Below are positions 54,613-62,701 of a stretch of DNA of 64,000 nt, piece after piece; positions within the stretch are counted from its first letter, which is position 1; every line of letters begins with the position of its first letter. The translations under genes were made by a program, and so were the position numbers. A model generated the notes under the pieces. That model was given only the letters and a program-made list of their open reading frames with translations. It was not told where the DNA came from and ran no database searches. The stretch comes from Mycobacterium sp. GA-2829 (lineage in GTDB: Bacteria; Actinomycetota; Actinomycetes; Mycobacteriales; Mycobacteriaceae), in assembly GCF_001499965.1 (NCBI RefSeq), contig NZ_LQIT01000001.1, positions 62,001 to 126,000 on the forward strand. The letters are read 5' to 3'.

Positions 54613-55805
54613 TGCGCCTCTTCGGCGAGGTACCGGTCGTGTTCGGCGTGCGCGCGGCGCAACAGGTCCATCAGCTCGTCCTCGCGGCGGATCATGGCCC
54701 GGTACTTCGGCGGCATCTCCTTGATCTGCTGCTCCTCGGAACACAGCTTCGCGAACGCCTTCTCCCGTTCGGCCGCGTCCGCCCCGTAGTAGGCCTTGTC
54801 GAGGTAGCTCTTGGCGTGCCGCTGGGCGTTGCCGATCGCGTTCTTGACCTTGCCCTTCGGGGAGACCAGCGAGGCCACCGTCGTGAGCACCAGCAGGCCG
54901 ATGATCACGCCCAGTGAGACGGGGGTGCTGACCTCGACGACGTCGACGGGTTCCCCGTTGTTGACGAACGGGACGTTGTTCTCGTGCAGGGCGTGCAGGA
55001 ACAGTTTGACGCCGATGAACGCCAGGATCGCCGCCAGCCCGTAGTGCAGGTAGATGAGCCGGTCCAGCAGCCCGTCGATCAGGAAGTACAGCTGGCGCAG
55101 ACCCAGCAGGCTGAACGCGGTGGCGGTGAAGACGATGTAGACATCCTGCGTGAGGCCGAAGATCGCCGGGATCGAATCGAGTGCGAACAGGATGTCGGTG
55201 CCGCCGATCGCGACCATCACCAGCAGCATCGGCGTCAGCATCCGCTTGCCGTCCTGGACGGTGAACAGCTTGTCGCCGTCGTACTCGTCGGTGGTGCGCA
55301 GGAAGCGGCGGGCCAGCCGGATCACGATGTTGTCGGCGCCGCGGTCGTCGTCGGAGGGTTTGATCAGCTGGCCGGCGGTCAGCAGCAGGATCAACCCGAA
55401 CAGGTAGAAGATCCAGGCGAACGCGTTGATCAGCGCGGCGCCGACGAAGATGAGGCCGGTGCGGGCGATGAGCGCGAAGACGATCCCGAACAGCAGCACC
55501 TTCTGCTGATCCGCGCGCGGCACGGAGAAGCTGCCGATGATGACCAGGAAGACGAACAGGTTGTCCACCGAGAGCGCCTTCTCGGTCACGTAACCGGCGA
55601 AGTACTCGACGCCGGCGTCAGTGCCGCCGAAAACCAGTACGGCGAATCCGAACAGCACCGCGACGCCGATGTAGAACGCCGACCACACCGCGGCTTCCCG
55701 CAGCGTCGGGATGTGGGCCTTTCGGACGTGGAAGACGAAGTCGAACAGGACGAGCGCGGCGATGAGGGCGATCGTCAACGCCCACACCCACTGCGGGACG
55801 TTCAC
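54609..55805 (-). CDS. TerC/Alx-family membrane protein
   Basis: 398 residues from GTG 55805. About nine hydrophobic segments are present, with TerC motifs EKALSVDNLFVFLVI and FALDSIPAIFGLT carrying the conserved Asp residues of the manganese/metal site. A soluble C-terminal region of about 75 residues (basic, then Glu-rich) follows the last segment. Members export manganese or assist metalation of secreted proteins. Convergent with nasN by a CTAG shared stop. No known riboswitch pattern was seen upstream. Confidence 0.9.
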   Translation of the reverse strand: MNVPQWVWALTIALIAALVLFDFVFHVRKAHIPTLREAAVWSAFYIGVAVLFGFAVLVFGGTDAGVEYFAGYVTEKALSVDNLFVFLVIIGSFSVPRADQQKVLLFGIVFALIARTGLIFVGAALINAFAWIFYLFGLILLLTAGQLIKPSDDDRGADNIVIRLARRFLRTTDEYDGDKLFTVQDGKRMLTPMLLVMVAIGGTDILFALDSIPAIFGLTQDVYIVFTATAFSLLGLRQLYFLIDGLLDRLIYLHYGLAAILAFIGVKLFLHALHENNVPFVNNGEPVDVVEVSTPVSLGVIIGLLVLTTVASLVSPKGKVKNAIGNAQRHAKSYLDKAYYGADAAEREKAFAKLCSEEQQIKEMPPKYRAMIRREDELMDLLRRAHAEHDRYLAEEAH

Positions 55806-56230
55806 GGGACCGGGCAGTCGAGGGGCATGACCGCAGAGTGCCCACGATCAGTACGGGTCACGCATGTCCGTCGCTGACACCTGCTTGCCCGTGCGCATCA
55901 CCGGACGACCAGAATTGAGGCGGGATGACGGCTGGCGTTATTTGCCGACGCGGAAATTTGCTGCTTGTTTGAATTTGCATATTCATTGGTCCGGCGAAGA
56001 TGGGCGGACCACGGTTTGCGGACGTTACGCGCGCGTCTATTTGCTGCCTTCGGCGGTCTACGGTAAGTACCGTTTTGACGTCGTGCTATGCCAGGCTTTG
56101 CGGTCCAGCGACGGCATGCGGATGGTCTTCTCGTAGTGCGAATCGAGTTTCCTCGAACCGCACTGATGAAACCCTACCGGGCGGTAAGTTGACGTCCCGA
56201 TCGAGCAATTTCGAGGAGAGGAAGTTTGCA
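55806..56230. other. Non-coding region between terC and the surface protein gene
   Basis: This 425-base stretch holds the divergent promoters. It is AT-richer from about 55910 to 56110. A short open frame at 55864-56136 has no ribosome binding site or family character and is not called. A palindrome at 56060-56073 and a good ribosome binding site (GAGGAGAGGAAG) just before 56231 are the only clear signals. Confidence 0.6.
56060..56073. promoter_or_regulatory. ACGGTA-AG-TACCGT palindrome
   Basis: A perfect 6-bp inverted repeat with a two-base spacer, 158 bases upstream of the surface protein start and followed by TTTTGACG. A similar CGGTAAGTTGACG occurs at 56182. Possible operator or promoter element. 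Confidence 0.3.
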
Positions 56231-57481
56231 ATGAACACGGCTGCTCGTTCGTATCTGACCACCGGCGTGGCGTTGGTGGGAGCCGGCGCCATCGCGGTCA
56301 GTCCCGTGGCGCCACCGATTCCGGCCGCCGAGCCCGTCGCGGCGCCGGTCGTCGCGGCCGCGGATCTGCAGCTGTCCGCGTTGGCCAACCCGTTCGCCGT
56401 CTACGGCCAGGTTTTCGAGAACACGCTGGAGAACCTCGGGCTTCTCGGCGAACGCATCCTCGACGACCCGGCTCCGATCCTCGCCCAGATCCTGCGCAAT
56501 CAGTGGAGCAGCGCGGAGACGTTGATGGGCGCGCTCGACCGGGCCGGCGAGAGCCTGGCCAACTCCTTCTCGGCCGACAACCCGTTCGGGGTGCCCGCTC
56601 TGCTGCGGGCGGCCGGTGACGACTTCGCGGCGGGTGACCTGGAAGGCGCGATCAACAATCTGTGGCAGGTCGCGATCACGCCACTGCTCGGCCCGGCCGT
56701 CGAGCTGATCCCGGCGATCAATGCGGTGATCCGGCAGCCGGTGCAGAACATGCTCAATGTCATCGATCAGACCCAGCTGCCGATCACGCTGTTCGCGATC
56801 GGCGTGTTGAGCCCGATCTACGCCGGTGCGGTCAAGGCCGGGGGCGCGTTCGTCCAGGACGTCTTCGACGCGGTGCGCACCGGCGACCTCGAAGGGCTCG
56901 CCAACGCGTTCATCACCGGACCCGCCGCGATGATCGACGGATTCCTCAACGGCGACGAAATCGACGCGGGCTTCCTCAGCCCCGGGCTGGGCACGATCAG
57001 CGGGTTGCTCAACATCCGCGACGCCATCGCCAACGCGCTGAAGCCGCCGTCGACGGCCGGGATCGCGGCCATCGACTCGACCACCACGGATACGACGGCC
57101 CGCACGGTGTCGGTGACCGTGGAGGCGCAGGCGGAGGAGAGCGAGGGCTCGGGTAAGGATCCCGAGCCTGTCGCGAAAGCCGCTGTGCTCGACGGTGATT
57201 CGACCAACGCCGACGTGTCCGAGGCCGCCGAGGAGCCGTCCGACGAGGTGACCGATGAGGAGGTGACCGATGAGGACGTCACCGACGAGGAGCCGTCCGA
57301 CGAGGAGGTGACCGACGAGGAGGTGACCGATGACGAGGTGACCGATGAGGAGGTGACCGACGACGAGGCCGCCGCGGACGACGACTCCGATTCCGACTCC
57401 GCCGCAGATACCGGCGGTGACTCCGACCCCGGCTCGGACGCCAACTCGGACTCCGGCTCGGACTCCGGCACCACCGAATAG
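56231..57481 (+). CDS. Secreted/surface protein with acidic repeat tail, unknown function
   Basis: 416 residues from ATG 56231, which has a good ribosome binding site. The N-terminus (NTAARSYLTTGVALVGAGAI) with an Ala/Pro-rich stretch resembles the export region of a group of mycobacterial hypothetical proteins. A helical middle part (about 45-285) is followed by a tail (about 330-416) with imperfect EVTDE repeats and then Asp/Ser/Gly-rich sequence. No catalytic motif was found. The tail is strongly acidic, which could bind cations or keep the protein extended at the surface. It ends at a strong hairpin terminator. Confidence 0.75.
   Translation: MNTAARSYLTTGVALVGAGAIAVSPVAPPIPAAEPVAAPVVAAADLQLSALANPFAVYGQVFENTLENLGLLGERILDDPAPILAQILRNQWSSAETLMGALDRAGESLANSFSADNPFGVPALLRAAGDDFAAGDLEGAINNLWQVAITPLLGPAVELIPAINAVIRQPVQNMLNVIDQTQLPITLFAIGVLSPIYAGAVKAGGAFVQDVFDAVRTGDLEGLANAFITGPAAMIDGFLNGDEIDAGFLSPGLGTISGLLNIRDAIANALKPPSTAGIAAIDSTTTDTTARTVSVTVEAQAEESEGSGKDPEPVAKAAVLDGDSTNADVSEAAEEPSDEVTDEEVTDEDVTDEEPSDEEVTDEEVTDDEVTDEEVTDDEAAADDDSDSDSAADTGGDSDPGSDANSDSGSDSGTTE
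57226..57367 (+). repeat. Tandem 15-nt coding repeats (EVTDE units)
   Basis: Units of GAGGTGACCGATGAG and near variants recur in frame about eight times, interrupted twice by GAGCCGTCCGAC (EPSD). Codon differences (GAT/GAC) between units indicate partial divergence after expansion. Copy number is a candidate for strain variation. Confidence 0.85.
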
Positions 57482-57487
57482 CAAGCG

Positions 57488-57520
57488 ATGGGCCCCGGCT
57501 TCGTCGAAGCCGGGGCCCAT
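57488..57520 (+). terminator. Perfect 15-bp hairpin after the surface protein gene
   Basis: ATGGGCCCCGGCTTC pairs exactly with its complement (57506-57520) across the three bases GTC. It starts six bases after the stop codon. No T-run follows, so it would act as an I-shaped terminator or transcript end stabiliser, as is common in actinobacteria. Confidence 0.75.
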
Positions 57521-57636
57521 CCGCTGGTGTCCGAGGGGGGACTTGGCCACTTACGACACGGGTTCTGACCTGGCGAATCGGTACCTGATCGTCATCCATG
57601 CCGGGGTCGACCCACCTCTGACGTCGAGCGGTCGGA

Positions 57637-58071
57637 TTAGCGGTCGAGTTGGGCGGGGGCGAGTCGGCACCCGGCGGCTTGGGCTCCGGCGTGCAGGCGT
57701 CGGTCCCAAACGGCGACGATCAGGCCGGGGTCGCCGACTGCCAACGCGCTGGCCAGATGGACAGCGTCGGCTCCGCGCAAGGCATGGGCGCGGGCGAGGC
57801 GGCCGGCGTGCTGTTCAATTGTCGCGGTGAGTTCGACTGGGCGGGTGGCGGCCCAGAAGTCCTCCCAGTCACGCTCGGCAGCGGCGAGCTCGGATTCAGT
57901 TAGGTCGTGATTGCGGGCTGCTGCAGCGAGTGCGGCGCGGACTTCGGGGTAGGCCAGACGGCTGGACAATGCGGCGTCGCAGCCGTCCCATAGCGCGGAC
58001 GCCAGCGAGCTCCCTGTCTCGGTGGTGAGAAGTTTGACGAGGGCGCTGGCGTCGAAGTAGACGAGCGGCAC
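57637..58071 (-). CDS. VapC-type PIN-domain toxin
   Basis: 144 residues from GTG 58071. The PIN acidic residues are in place: D7 (YFDAS), E43 (YPEV), D102 (GADAVHLA) and D123 (VWDRRL). Such toxins cut specific RNAs, often tRNAs, when free of VapB. The start lies three bases after the vapB stop, so the two are co-translated. The target is unknown. Confidence 0.9.
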   Translation of the reverse strand: MPLVYFDASALVKLLTTETGSSLASALWDGCDAALSSRLAYPEVRAALAAAARNHDLTESELAAAERDWEDFWAATRPVELTATIEQHAGRLARAHALRGADAVHLASALAVGDPGLIVAVWDRRLHAGAQAAGCRLAPAQLDR

Positions 58072-58074
58072 CGG

Positions 58075-58374
58075 TCAGCGCCGCTGGTCGCTGACCTGGT
58101 CAGACACCGGCCGCCGCGGCCTGGGCCGGGACCGTCCCGCAGCGACGGGCCGCTGCGCGGTGGCCCTGCCAATCACGCCTTCGGCCGTGAGACGCTCCAA
58201 GGTGCCTGCGCTGTCCAGCGCAGCGAGTCGCGCGACCGGAATCCCGCGGTCGGTGATGACGACCTCACCACCAGCCCGAACTCGATCGAGCCAATCGCTA
58301 AGGTGCGCGCGCAACTCGGTCACGGATACCTCCACACCGTGAACTGTACACTCGCTGAACCGTGATTTGTACAT
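58075..58374 (-). CDS. VapB-type antitoxin (Phd/YefM-like)
   Basis: 99 residues from ATG 58374, chosen for AGGAG seven bases upstream; GTG 58335, directly before the conserved SVTELRAHLSDWLDRV, is an alternative. The Phd/YefM DNA-binding fold ends with GGEVVITDRGIPVARLAAL, and the Arg/Pro-rich C-terminus would wrap the toxin. Two direct repeats at 58337-58373 lie in the first codons and may be operator half-sites for autorepression. Confidence 0.88.
   Translation of the reverse strand: MYKSRFSECTVHGVEVSVTELRAHLSDWLDRVRAGGEVVITDRGIPVARLAALDSAGTLERLTAEGVIGRATAQRPVAAGRSRPRPRRPVSDQVSDQRR
58337..58373. repeat. Two 14-bp direct repeats at the vapB start
   Basis: CCGTGAACTGTACA (58337-58350) and CCGTGATTTGTACA (58360-58373) match at 12 of 14 positions and are 23 bases apart. 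They fit a two-site operator for the VapBC complex, though if ATG 58374 is right they sit just inside the coding sequence. Confidence 0.6.
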
Positions 58375-58841
58375 GTCACTCCTGAGTGTGGCAACGACGA
58401 CCTGAGAGATTGACCTGCGCAAGCCGGAGGCGAGGTGGCAACGGGCCGGTACACCGATTCGTCCGCGGTGCTGGCGACGCCGAGACGGTCGATATCATGG
58501 TGGCTGGTGGCCTTCCGTCCAAGCTGCATCCGAAGGTGTTGCGGCGGAAGGTGTTTGCCGTTCCCGGTGGGACTTCGGCGCAGCTGGCGTTCGTGGTCAG
58601 CTGCATGGAGGCGGCAGCGCCTCGGTGTCGGACGCCGGGTCTAGCTTGCAGCAGCGGACTCTTGAATTCTCTGCTTGAGGTGCTGTGTGCGGTGACTGCT
58701 GGCGATCGCCTTCATTGGCGTTCTGTTGCCAGCGACCCGATTGAACGACTCTCCCAGTAGTAACAGTTGGCCTGAGTCGCGAAGAACCTCGACATGCCTT
58801 GGATCGTATTCGTATGACGGAGCGTGCTTCAGCTGGCGGCT
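58375..58841. other. Stretch without a recognisable gene between vapB and the insertion sequence
   Basis: Several overlapping short frames are open on both strands (for example 58386-58760 plus, 58376-58606 minus) but none shows a family motif, a good ribosome binding site or consistent codon use. It probably holds the vapB promoter and remnants disturbed by insertion. Base composition is less GC-rich than the chromosome core. Confidence 0.5.
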
Positions 58842-58902
58842 TGACTCACGAAAAGTGCCCGCGAAACGCCCTCGGTGCCTCACGTAAGAATGCCCGCGAA
58901 AT
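58842..58902 (+). repeat. Left end: tandem terminal repeats
   Basis: Outer copy 58842-58867 (TGACTCACG...GCCCGCGAAAC) and inner copy 58876-58902 (TGCCTCACG...GCCCGCGAAAT), 34 bases apart. The inner copy is the better match to the right end. Confidence 0.85.
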
Positions 58903-58919
58903 GGTGATCGTCGTGGAGC

Positions 58920-60194
58920 ATGGGAAGTGGGTTGTCGATGGCGTCTCGTGCCGAGGTCACCGCCAGGTACGCCAAGGCGTATGTGAGGGCTTCGAAGAAG
59001 GACCGGGGCCGGATTCTGGATCAGGTGGTCGAGGTGACCGGCTGGTCGCGTGATAACGCCCGCCGGCGGCTCACGGTAGCGGCCAGGCGCCCGCCGGGTG
59101 CGGGCCGCAGTGTCGCAAAACGGCCGCGCAAACCGCGCTCGCCGAAGTACAGCTATGACACCCGTAAGGTGCTGCAGAAGGTCTGGGCCGCCTCGGGTGG
59201 GCAGTGCGGCAAGTACCTGGCTGCTTCGATGGCCCTGCAGCTCGACGGGTTGGAGCGCCACGGCGAGTTGGTCTTTGGCCGTGACCGTTACAGCCCGACG
59301 GTGCGCGAGGAGCTGTTGGCGATGAGCGCGGCGTCAATCGACCGCTATCTGGCGCCGGTGAAAGCCAAAGACCAGATCAAGGGCAAGTCCACCACCAAGC
59401 CCTCGCCGCTGTTGCGCTCGTCGGTCAAGATTCGCAAGGCCACCGACGAAATCGAAGCTGCGCCAGGCTTTTTCGAAGGAGACACCGTCGCGCACTGCGG
59501 GCCGACGTTGAAGGGCGAGTTCGCCCGCACCCTCAACCTCACCGATGTGCACACCGGCTGGACTTTCACGCGGACCGTGCGCAACAACGCCCACACCCAC
59601 ATCCTGGCCGCCCTGAAAGCAGGTGTGCATGAAATACCGTATGAGGTAACTGGTTTGGACTTCGACAACGGCACCGAGTTCCTCAACAAAGCCGTCATCA
59701 AATGGGCCGGGCAGATGGAGATCTTCTTCACCCGCTCCCGGCCGTACAAGAAGAACGACCAGGCCACCATCGAGTCCAAGAACAACCATCTCGTCCGCAA
59801 GTACGGGTTCTACTACCGCTACGACACCGACGAGGAACGTGCGGTGCTCAACCGGCTCTGGCCTCTGGTCAACGACCGGCTCAACTACCTGACCCCCACC
59901 ATCAAACCCATCGGCTACGCCAGCAGCGGTGACGGCCGGCGCCGCCGTCTCTACGACCAGCCCAAGACCCCACTGGACCGGCTACTGGCGGCCGGCGTCC
60001 TCTCACCAGCCCAAGAATCGGAGCTCCTGACCTACCGCGACAGCCTGAACCCGGCCGCGATGGGACGCCAGATCGCCGACCTGCAGAACCGACTTCTCCA
60101 GCTGGCCAAGGAGAAAACCGAACAGCTCTACCTCGCCAGCATCCCCACCGCCCTACCCGACACCCGCAAAGGCATCCGGATCAAGGCCTCCTGA
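58920..60194 (+). CDS. Transposase with DDE integrase domain
   Basis: 424 residues from ATG 58920; ATG 58938 (MASRAEVTARYAKAY) is an equally likely start. An N-terminal helix-turn-helix (VVEVTGWSRDNARRRL) is followed by an rve-type catalytic core: Asp in FFEGDTVAHCG, Asp in GLDFDNGTEF and Glu in QATIESKNNHLVRK. The C-terminus is helical. The gene is intact, so the element may still be active. The terminal repeats are its expected binding sites. Confidence 0.92.
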   Translation: MGSGLSMASRAEVTARYAKAYVRASKKDRGRILDQVVEVTGWSRDNARRRLTVAARRPPGAGRSVAKRPRKPRSPKYSYDTRKVLQKVWAASGGQCGKYLAASMALQLDGLERHGELVFGRDRYSPTVREELLAMSAASIDRYLAPVKAKDQIKGKSTTKPSPLLRSSVKIRKATDEIEAAPGFFEGDTVAHCGPTLKGEFARTLNLTDVHTGWTFTRTVRNNAHTHILAALKAGVHEIPYEVTGLDFDNGTEFLNKAVIKWAGQMEIFFTRSRPYKKNDQATIESKNNHLVRKYGFYYRYDTDEERAVLNRLWPLVNDRLNYLTPTIKPIGYASSGDGRRRRLYDQPKTPLDRLLAAGVLSPAQESELLTYRDSLNPAAMGRQIADLQNRLLQLAKEKTEQLYLASIPTALPDTRKGIRIKAS

Positions 60195-60203
60195 CCCAAC
60201 GCC

Positions 60204-60265
60204 GTTTCGCGGGCATTCTTACCTGAGGCATGGATCAGATTTCGCGGGCATCTTGATCTGAGGCA
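60204..60265 (-). repeat. Right end: tandem terminal repeats
   Basis: Inner copy 60204-60230 and outer copy 60239-60265 in inverted orientation to the left end, 35 bases apart. Both keep TTCGCGGGCA and end TGAGGCA on the plus strand. Confidence 0.85.
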
Positions 60266-60454
60266 TCACGGCTGGTGTAGGCGTCCCAGAACAGTTGGCT
60301 CCACATGTTTAGTTGGTGGCATTACCCCGAGACCGTGGCTATGAGACCGAAATCACAACTACCCGTTTGAAATTCAATAGCCCACAACTGACTAGGAACA
60401 TAAGGGGTAACCGAGCTTCAACTTGGGTGCGATTGCTGAACAACCGGTTTTTAC
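60266..60454. other. Non-coding, AT-richer stretch right of the insertion sequence
   Basis: No open frame with a start, ribosome binding site or recognised motif. Composition is clearly more AT-rich than the flanking chromosome. It probably represents acquired or decayed sequence. Confidence 0.5.
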
Positions 60455-61033
60455 TCAATCGTCACGTCGAGGGGCTCGCCCATCGGGCGGCCAGGAGTCG
60501 GTACCCGACTCAAGCGGAATATTCAAGGATCGAAGCAGGATCGAAAAGAGCCGCCAATTGGCGATCGCTCCGACAAGTTCGACCAAAACCGCGTGATCGC
60601 CATTGAATGCCTTGTGGCACGCGGCCCAGTTTTCCTCGGCAATGACCCCGTCACGTACCACATCATCGGTCGCCGCCAGGACTGCACGCTCGGCATGGCC
60701 CAGACGATTGGAACTTTGCCAGTCACGCACCGCCAGAAGGTCATCCGAAGCCACACCGAGCAGCGTCGCGATTCGCCAATGCTGTGTCCACTCATATACC
60801 GACCCCGTTACCCAGCCGATGCGCATGATGATCAATTCGCGTAGCCGGGCGTCGAGCACACCGTTAAATAGCAGCGCCTCGAGCATTCCGTACAGGGCCA
60901 CTGCGAGGCTCGGCTGGTGAAGTGCCACGCGAAATACTGACAGTTCTGCCATCTCTTCGGGCAGCCCACACTCGGCAGCCCGCAGCCGGGCCTGCTCAAG
61001 GTCGAGCATCGGTACGCGTTCCGTCCTCGTCAC
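60455..61033 (-). CDS. Carboxymuconolactone decarboxylase (AhpD-like) family protein
   Basis: 192 residues from GTG 61033, overlapping the dehydrogenase stop as GTGA. The all-helical CMD pattern is present (LRELIIMRIGWVTGSVYEWTQHWRIATLLGV), but the ExxxCxxH site reads E-W-T-Q-H, so the peroxidatic Cys is absent. Similar Cys-less members are common in actinobacterial catabolic clusters and have no assigned reaction. Confidence 0.82.
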   Translation of the reverse strand: MTRTERVPMLDLEQARLRAAECGLPEEMAELSVFRVALHQPSLAVALYGMLEALLFNGVLDARLRELIIMRIGWVTGSVYEWTQHWRIATLLGVASDDLLAVRDWQSSNRLGHAERAVLAATDDVVRDGVIAEENWAACHKAFNGDHAVLVELVGAIANWRLFSILLRSLNIPLESGTDSWPPDGRAPRRDD

Positions 61034-62166
61034 GTGACCTTTCTCTGTTGAAGCTCCGCATGCTGTGAGGGCGTGGGCACGAAGACGTTGTGCAGGGCCG
61101 CACTCGATTTGGCATTTTCATCTGCAAGCGAACTGAGCAGCGGCGCGAGACCAGCGAATCCGGTTGATTCTCTTGTGATCCGGTCGAACGGCCAGCGGCG
61201 CGTGGCCAGAATCTCGAGGGCTGCCCGGTAGGCGGGATACTCCACGCCGAGTGCACCGGAGATGTGTAATTCCTTATACACCAGCGTGTCTGGTTCAAAG
61301 CCGGGCGCGCCGCCTCCGCCGCGGGTGCCGGCAACCACGACCGTGCCGCCAGGCCTGGCAAGGGCGACGGCGTCGGCGAACGCGGAGGGTGCTTTGGCGG
61401 TGACATCGACGACCACGTCGGCAAGCTGTCCGCCTGTCTCACGCTGGAGCGCTGTCACTGCATCGTCCTGCGATACGTCGATGGGCAGGTCGACACCGAA
61501 TGATCTGGCTATGGCCAGTCGCTGATCGTCGCGTGGACCGATGCCGGTCATCGCGACGAAAGCGGCTCCCGCCTCTTTCGCCGCCACCGCCGCGCAGATC
61601 CCGCGGATGCCCGGTCCCAGTATCGCTACGATACCCCCCGCCTTGGTGTCGGGAAGAGATTTCCCCCATTGGATACCGGCCCCGAGAGGGTTGAACAACG
61701 TGGCGAGAACGGGGTCCATGTCTTCGGCAATCGGGAGTAGCATCGCGTCCCACGGAAGCTCCACATGGGTGGCGTATCCGCCCCATAACCCGGCGCCGAT
61801 CTCCACGTCGACGAACCCGAACATGGTGGCGATGCCGTTCACCGCACATCGCCGGTATTCGCCGCGGCGACACTCCGGGCAGTCTCGGCAGGACCGGAAC
61901 ACCTCGACGGCCACGCGCTGGCCGGCCTGGACGCACAAGCGTTCGCTGGCCGCATTGCCGACATGTTCGACGATGCCGACGATTTCGTGACCTGGAACGA
62001 ATGAGAAGCCGGCAGGCAGGTGTCCGGTGAATTGTTCGTGATCTGTACCGCATAGACCACATGCTTCAACTCGCAGGATCGCACCGCGGTCACCGACGTC
62101 GGGGATGGTCATCTGGCGCCGCTCCAGATTCCGCGGTCCGGTCAACACCATGGCCTCGGCGATCAT
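61030..62166 (-). CDS. Zinc-dependent medium-chain alcohol dehydrogenase
   Basis: 378 residues from ATG 62166, overlapping the thiolase remnant by ATGA. Catalytic zinc ligands are C39 (GLCGTDH) and H60-E61 (PGHEIVG); the structural zinc Cys cluster is CRDCPECRRGEYRRC. The Rossmann domain carries AILGPGIRGICAAVAAKEAG. It oxidises or reduces an alcohol/ketone with NAD(P); the substrate is unknown. Neighbours suggest a catabolic pathway for a lipid-like compound. Confidence 0.9.
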   Translation of the reverse strand: MIAEAMVLTGPRNLERRQMTIPDVGDRGAILRVEACGLCGTDHEQFTGHLPAGFSFVPGHEIVGIVEHVGNAASERLCVQAGQRVAVEVFRSCRDCPECRRGEYRRCAVNGIATMFGFVDVEIGAGLWGGYATHVELPWDAMLLPIAEDMDPVLATLFNPLGAGIQWGKSLPDTKAGGIVAILGPGIRGICAAVAAKEAGAAFVAMTGIGPRDDQRLAIARSFGVDLPIDVSQDDAVTALQRETGGQLADVVVDVTAKAPSAFADAVALARPGGTVVVAGTRGGGGAPGFEPDTLVYKELHISGALGVEYPAYRAALEILATRRWPFDRITRESTGFAGLAPLLSSLADENAKSSAALHNVFVPTPSQHAELQQRKVT

Positions 62167-62597
62167 GGAAGCTCGAATCCCGTGGACGACCCTGTGTTTC
62201 GGAGGCAAACCGTTCTGCCAACGTACATCTCGCCCGCCATCGCCTCGGCAATCTGCGGATCGTCGCTGCGTGCGACGACTCTTCGCCCGTCGGACAGGTG
62301 CGCGATGATCGGTGTCCATCGAGGTCGCCCGTCTCGGTCGTATTCGACCGTGTACCCGTCCACTGTCGCGCGACCGGTCGCCTCGTCGACGCCTGCGACG
62401 GCCAGCCGCGATGAATCGATCTGAGCTTGTTCGTCTGCCGTGTCGATCAGTCGCCACCCGGTTGGTGGAGGGGTGGCCGACCACACACCGACCGAATGTT
62501 TCGTCGAATACCAACCGAGGCCGGTGACGACGTCGTCCCCGCGATGGGTTACTTCGCCTACGCCGACCACCACCGGAGTACGCGCTTCTACCGACAA
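62163..62597 (-). pseudogene. Internally deleted thiolase/acetyl-CoA acetyltransferase remnant
   Basis: An open frame of 144 codons from TTG 62597. The first 20 residues (RTPVVVGVGEVTHRGD) are the N-terminus of a thiolase-like acetyl-CoA acetyltransferase, and from about residue 24 (GLGWYSTKHSVGV) the rest is the C-terminal part of the same family, whose full length is near 500 residues. The join near 62527-62535 keeps the frame, so the core, including the catalytic Cys and His, is missing. It still overlaps the dehydrogenase gene as in a normal operon. Confidence 0.75.
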
Positions 62598-62631
62598 TCG
62601 ATCACTCGCTCAGGGCCACGGGCTGTTGTGA

Positions 62632-62651
62632 GACACGAATGCGATGGTGTC
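62632..62651. promoter_or_regulatory. Inverted repeat upstream of the TetR gene
   Basis: GACAC-N10-GTGTC lies in the divergent gap between the thiolase remnant and the TetR-family gene. It is a candidate operator of the size TetR dimers bind, but short. Confidence 0.35.
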
Positions 62652-62701
62652 ATATCTGCAGTCAAGCCACAATGGTGTGCGCCCGCGGCATACTGGCTGT
62701 T

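Larger units (their letters stand above)
58842..60265 (+). mobile_element. Insertion sequence with doubled terminal repeats
   Basis: About 1.42 kb. Each end carries two copies of a roughly 26-bp sequence with core TGCCCGCGAAA and lead TGNCTCA, in inverted orientation between ends: 58842-58867 and 58876-58902 on the left, 60204-60230 and 60239-60265 on the right. The inner pair matches at 25 of 27 positions. One transposase gene fills the interior. No target duplication could be assigned with confidence. The exact IS family was not identified. Confidence 0.85.

Noticed and set aside
55806..55990. Manganese (yybP-ykoY) riboswitch upstream of the TerC-family gene
   Set aside because: The conserved motif sequences of that riboswitch are not visible in the leader.
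55864..56136. Open frame of 90 codons between terC and the surface protein gene
   Set aside because: No ribosome binding site, no motif, AT-rich composition unlike coding sequence of the window, and it overlaps the promoter region.
58386..58760. Open frame of 124 codons between vapB and the insertion sequence
   Set aside because: Overlaps other frames on both strands, lacks family character and a ribosome binding site; kept as unassigned sequence.
58837..60273. CGGCT at both sides of the insertion sequence as a target duplication
   Set aside because: The right copy is three bases beyond the repeat, and a 5-base match in so short a search space can be chance.
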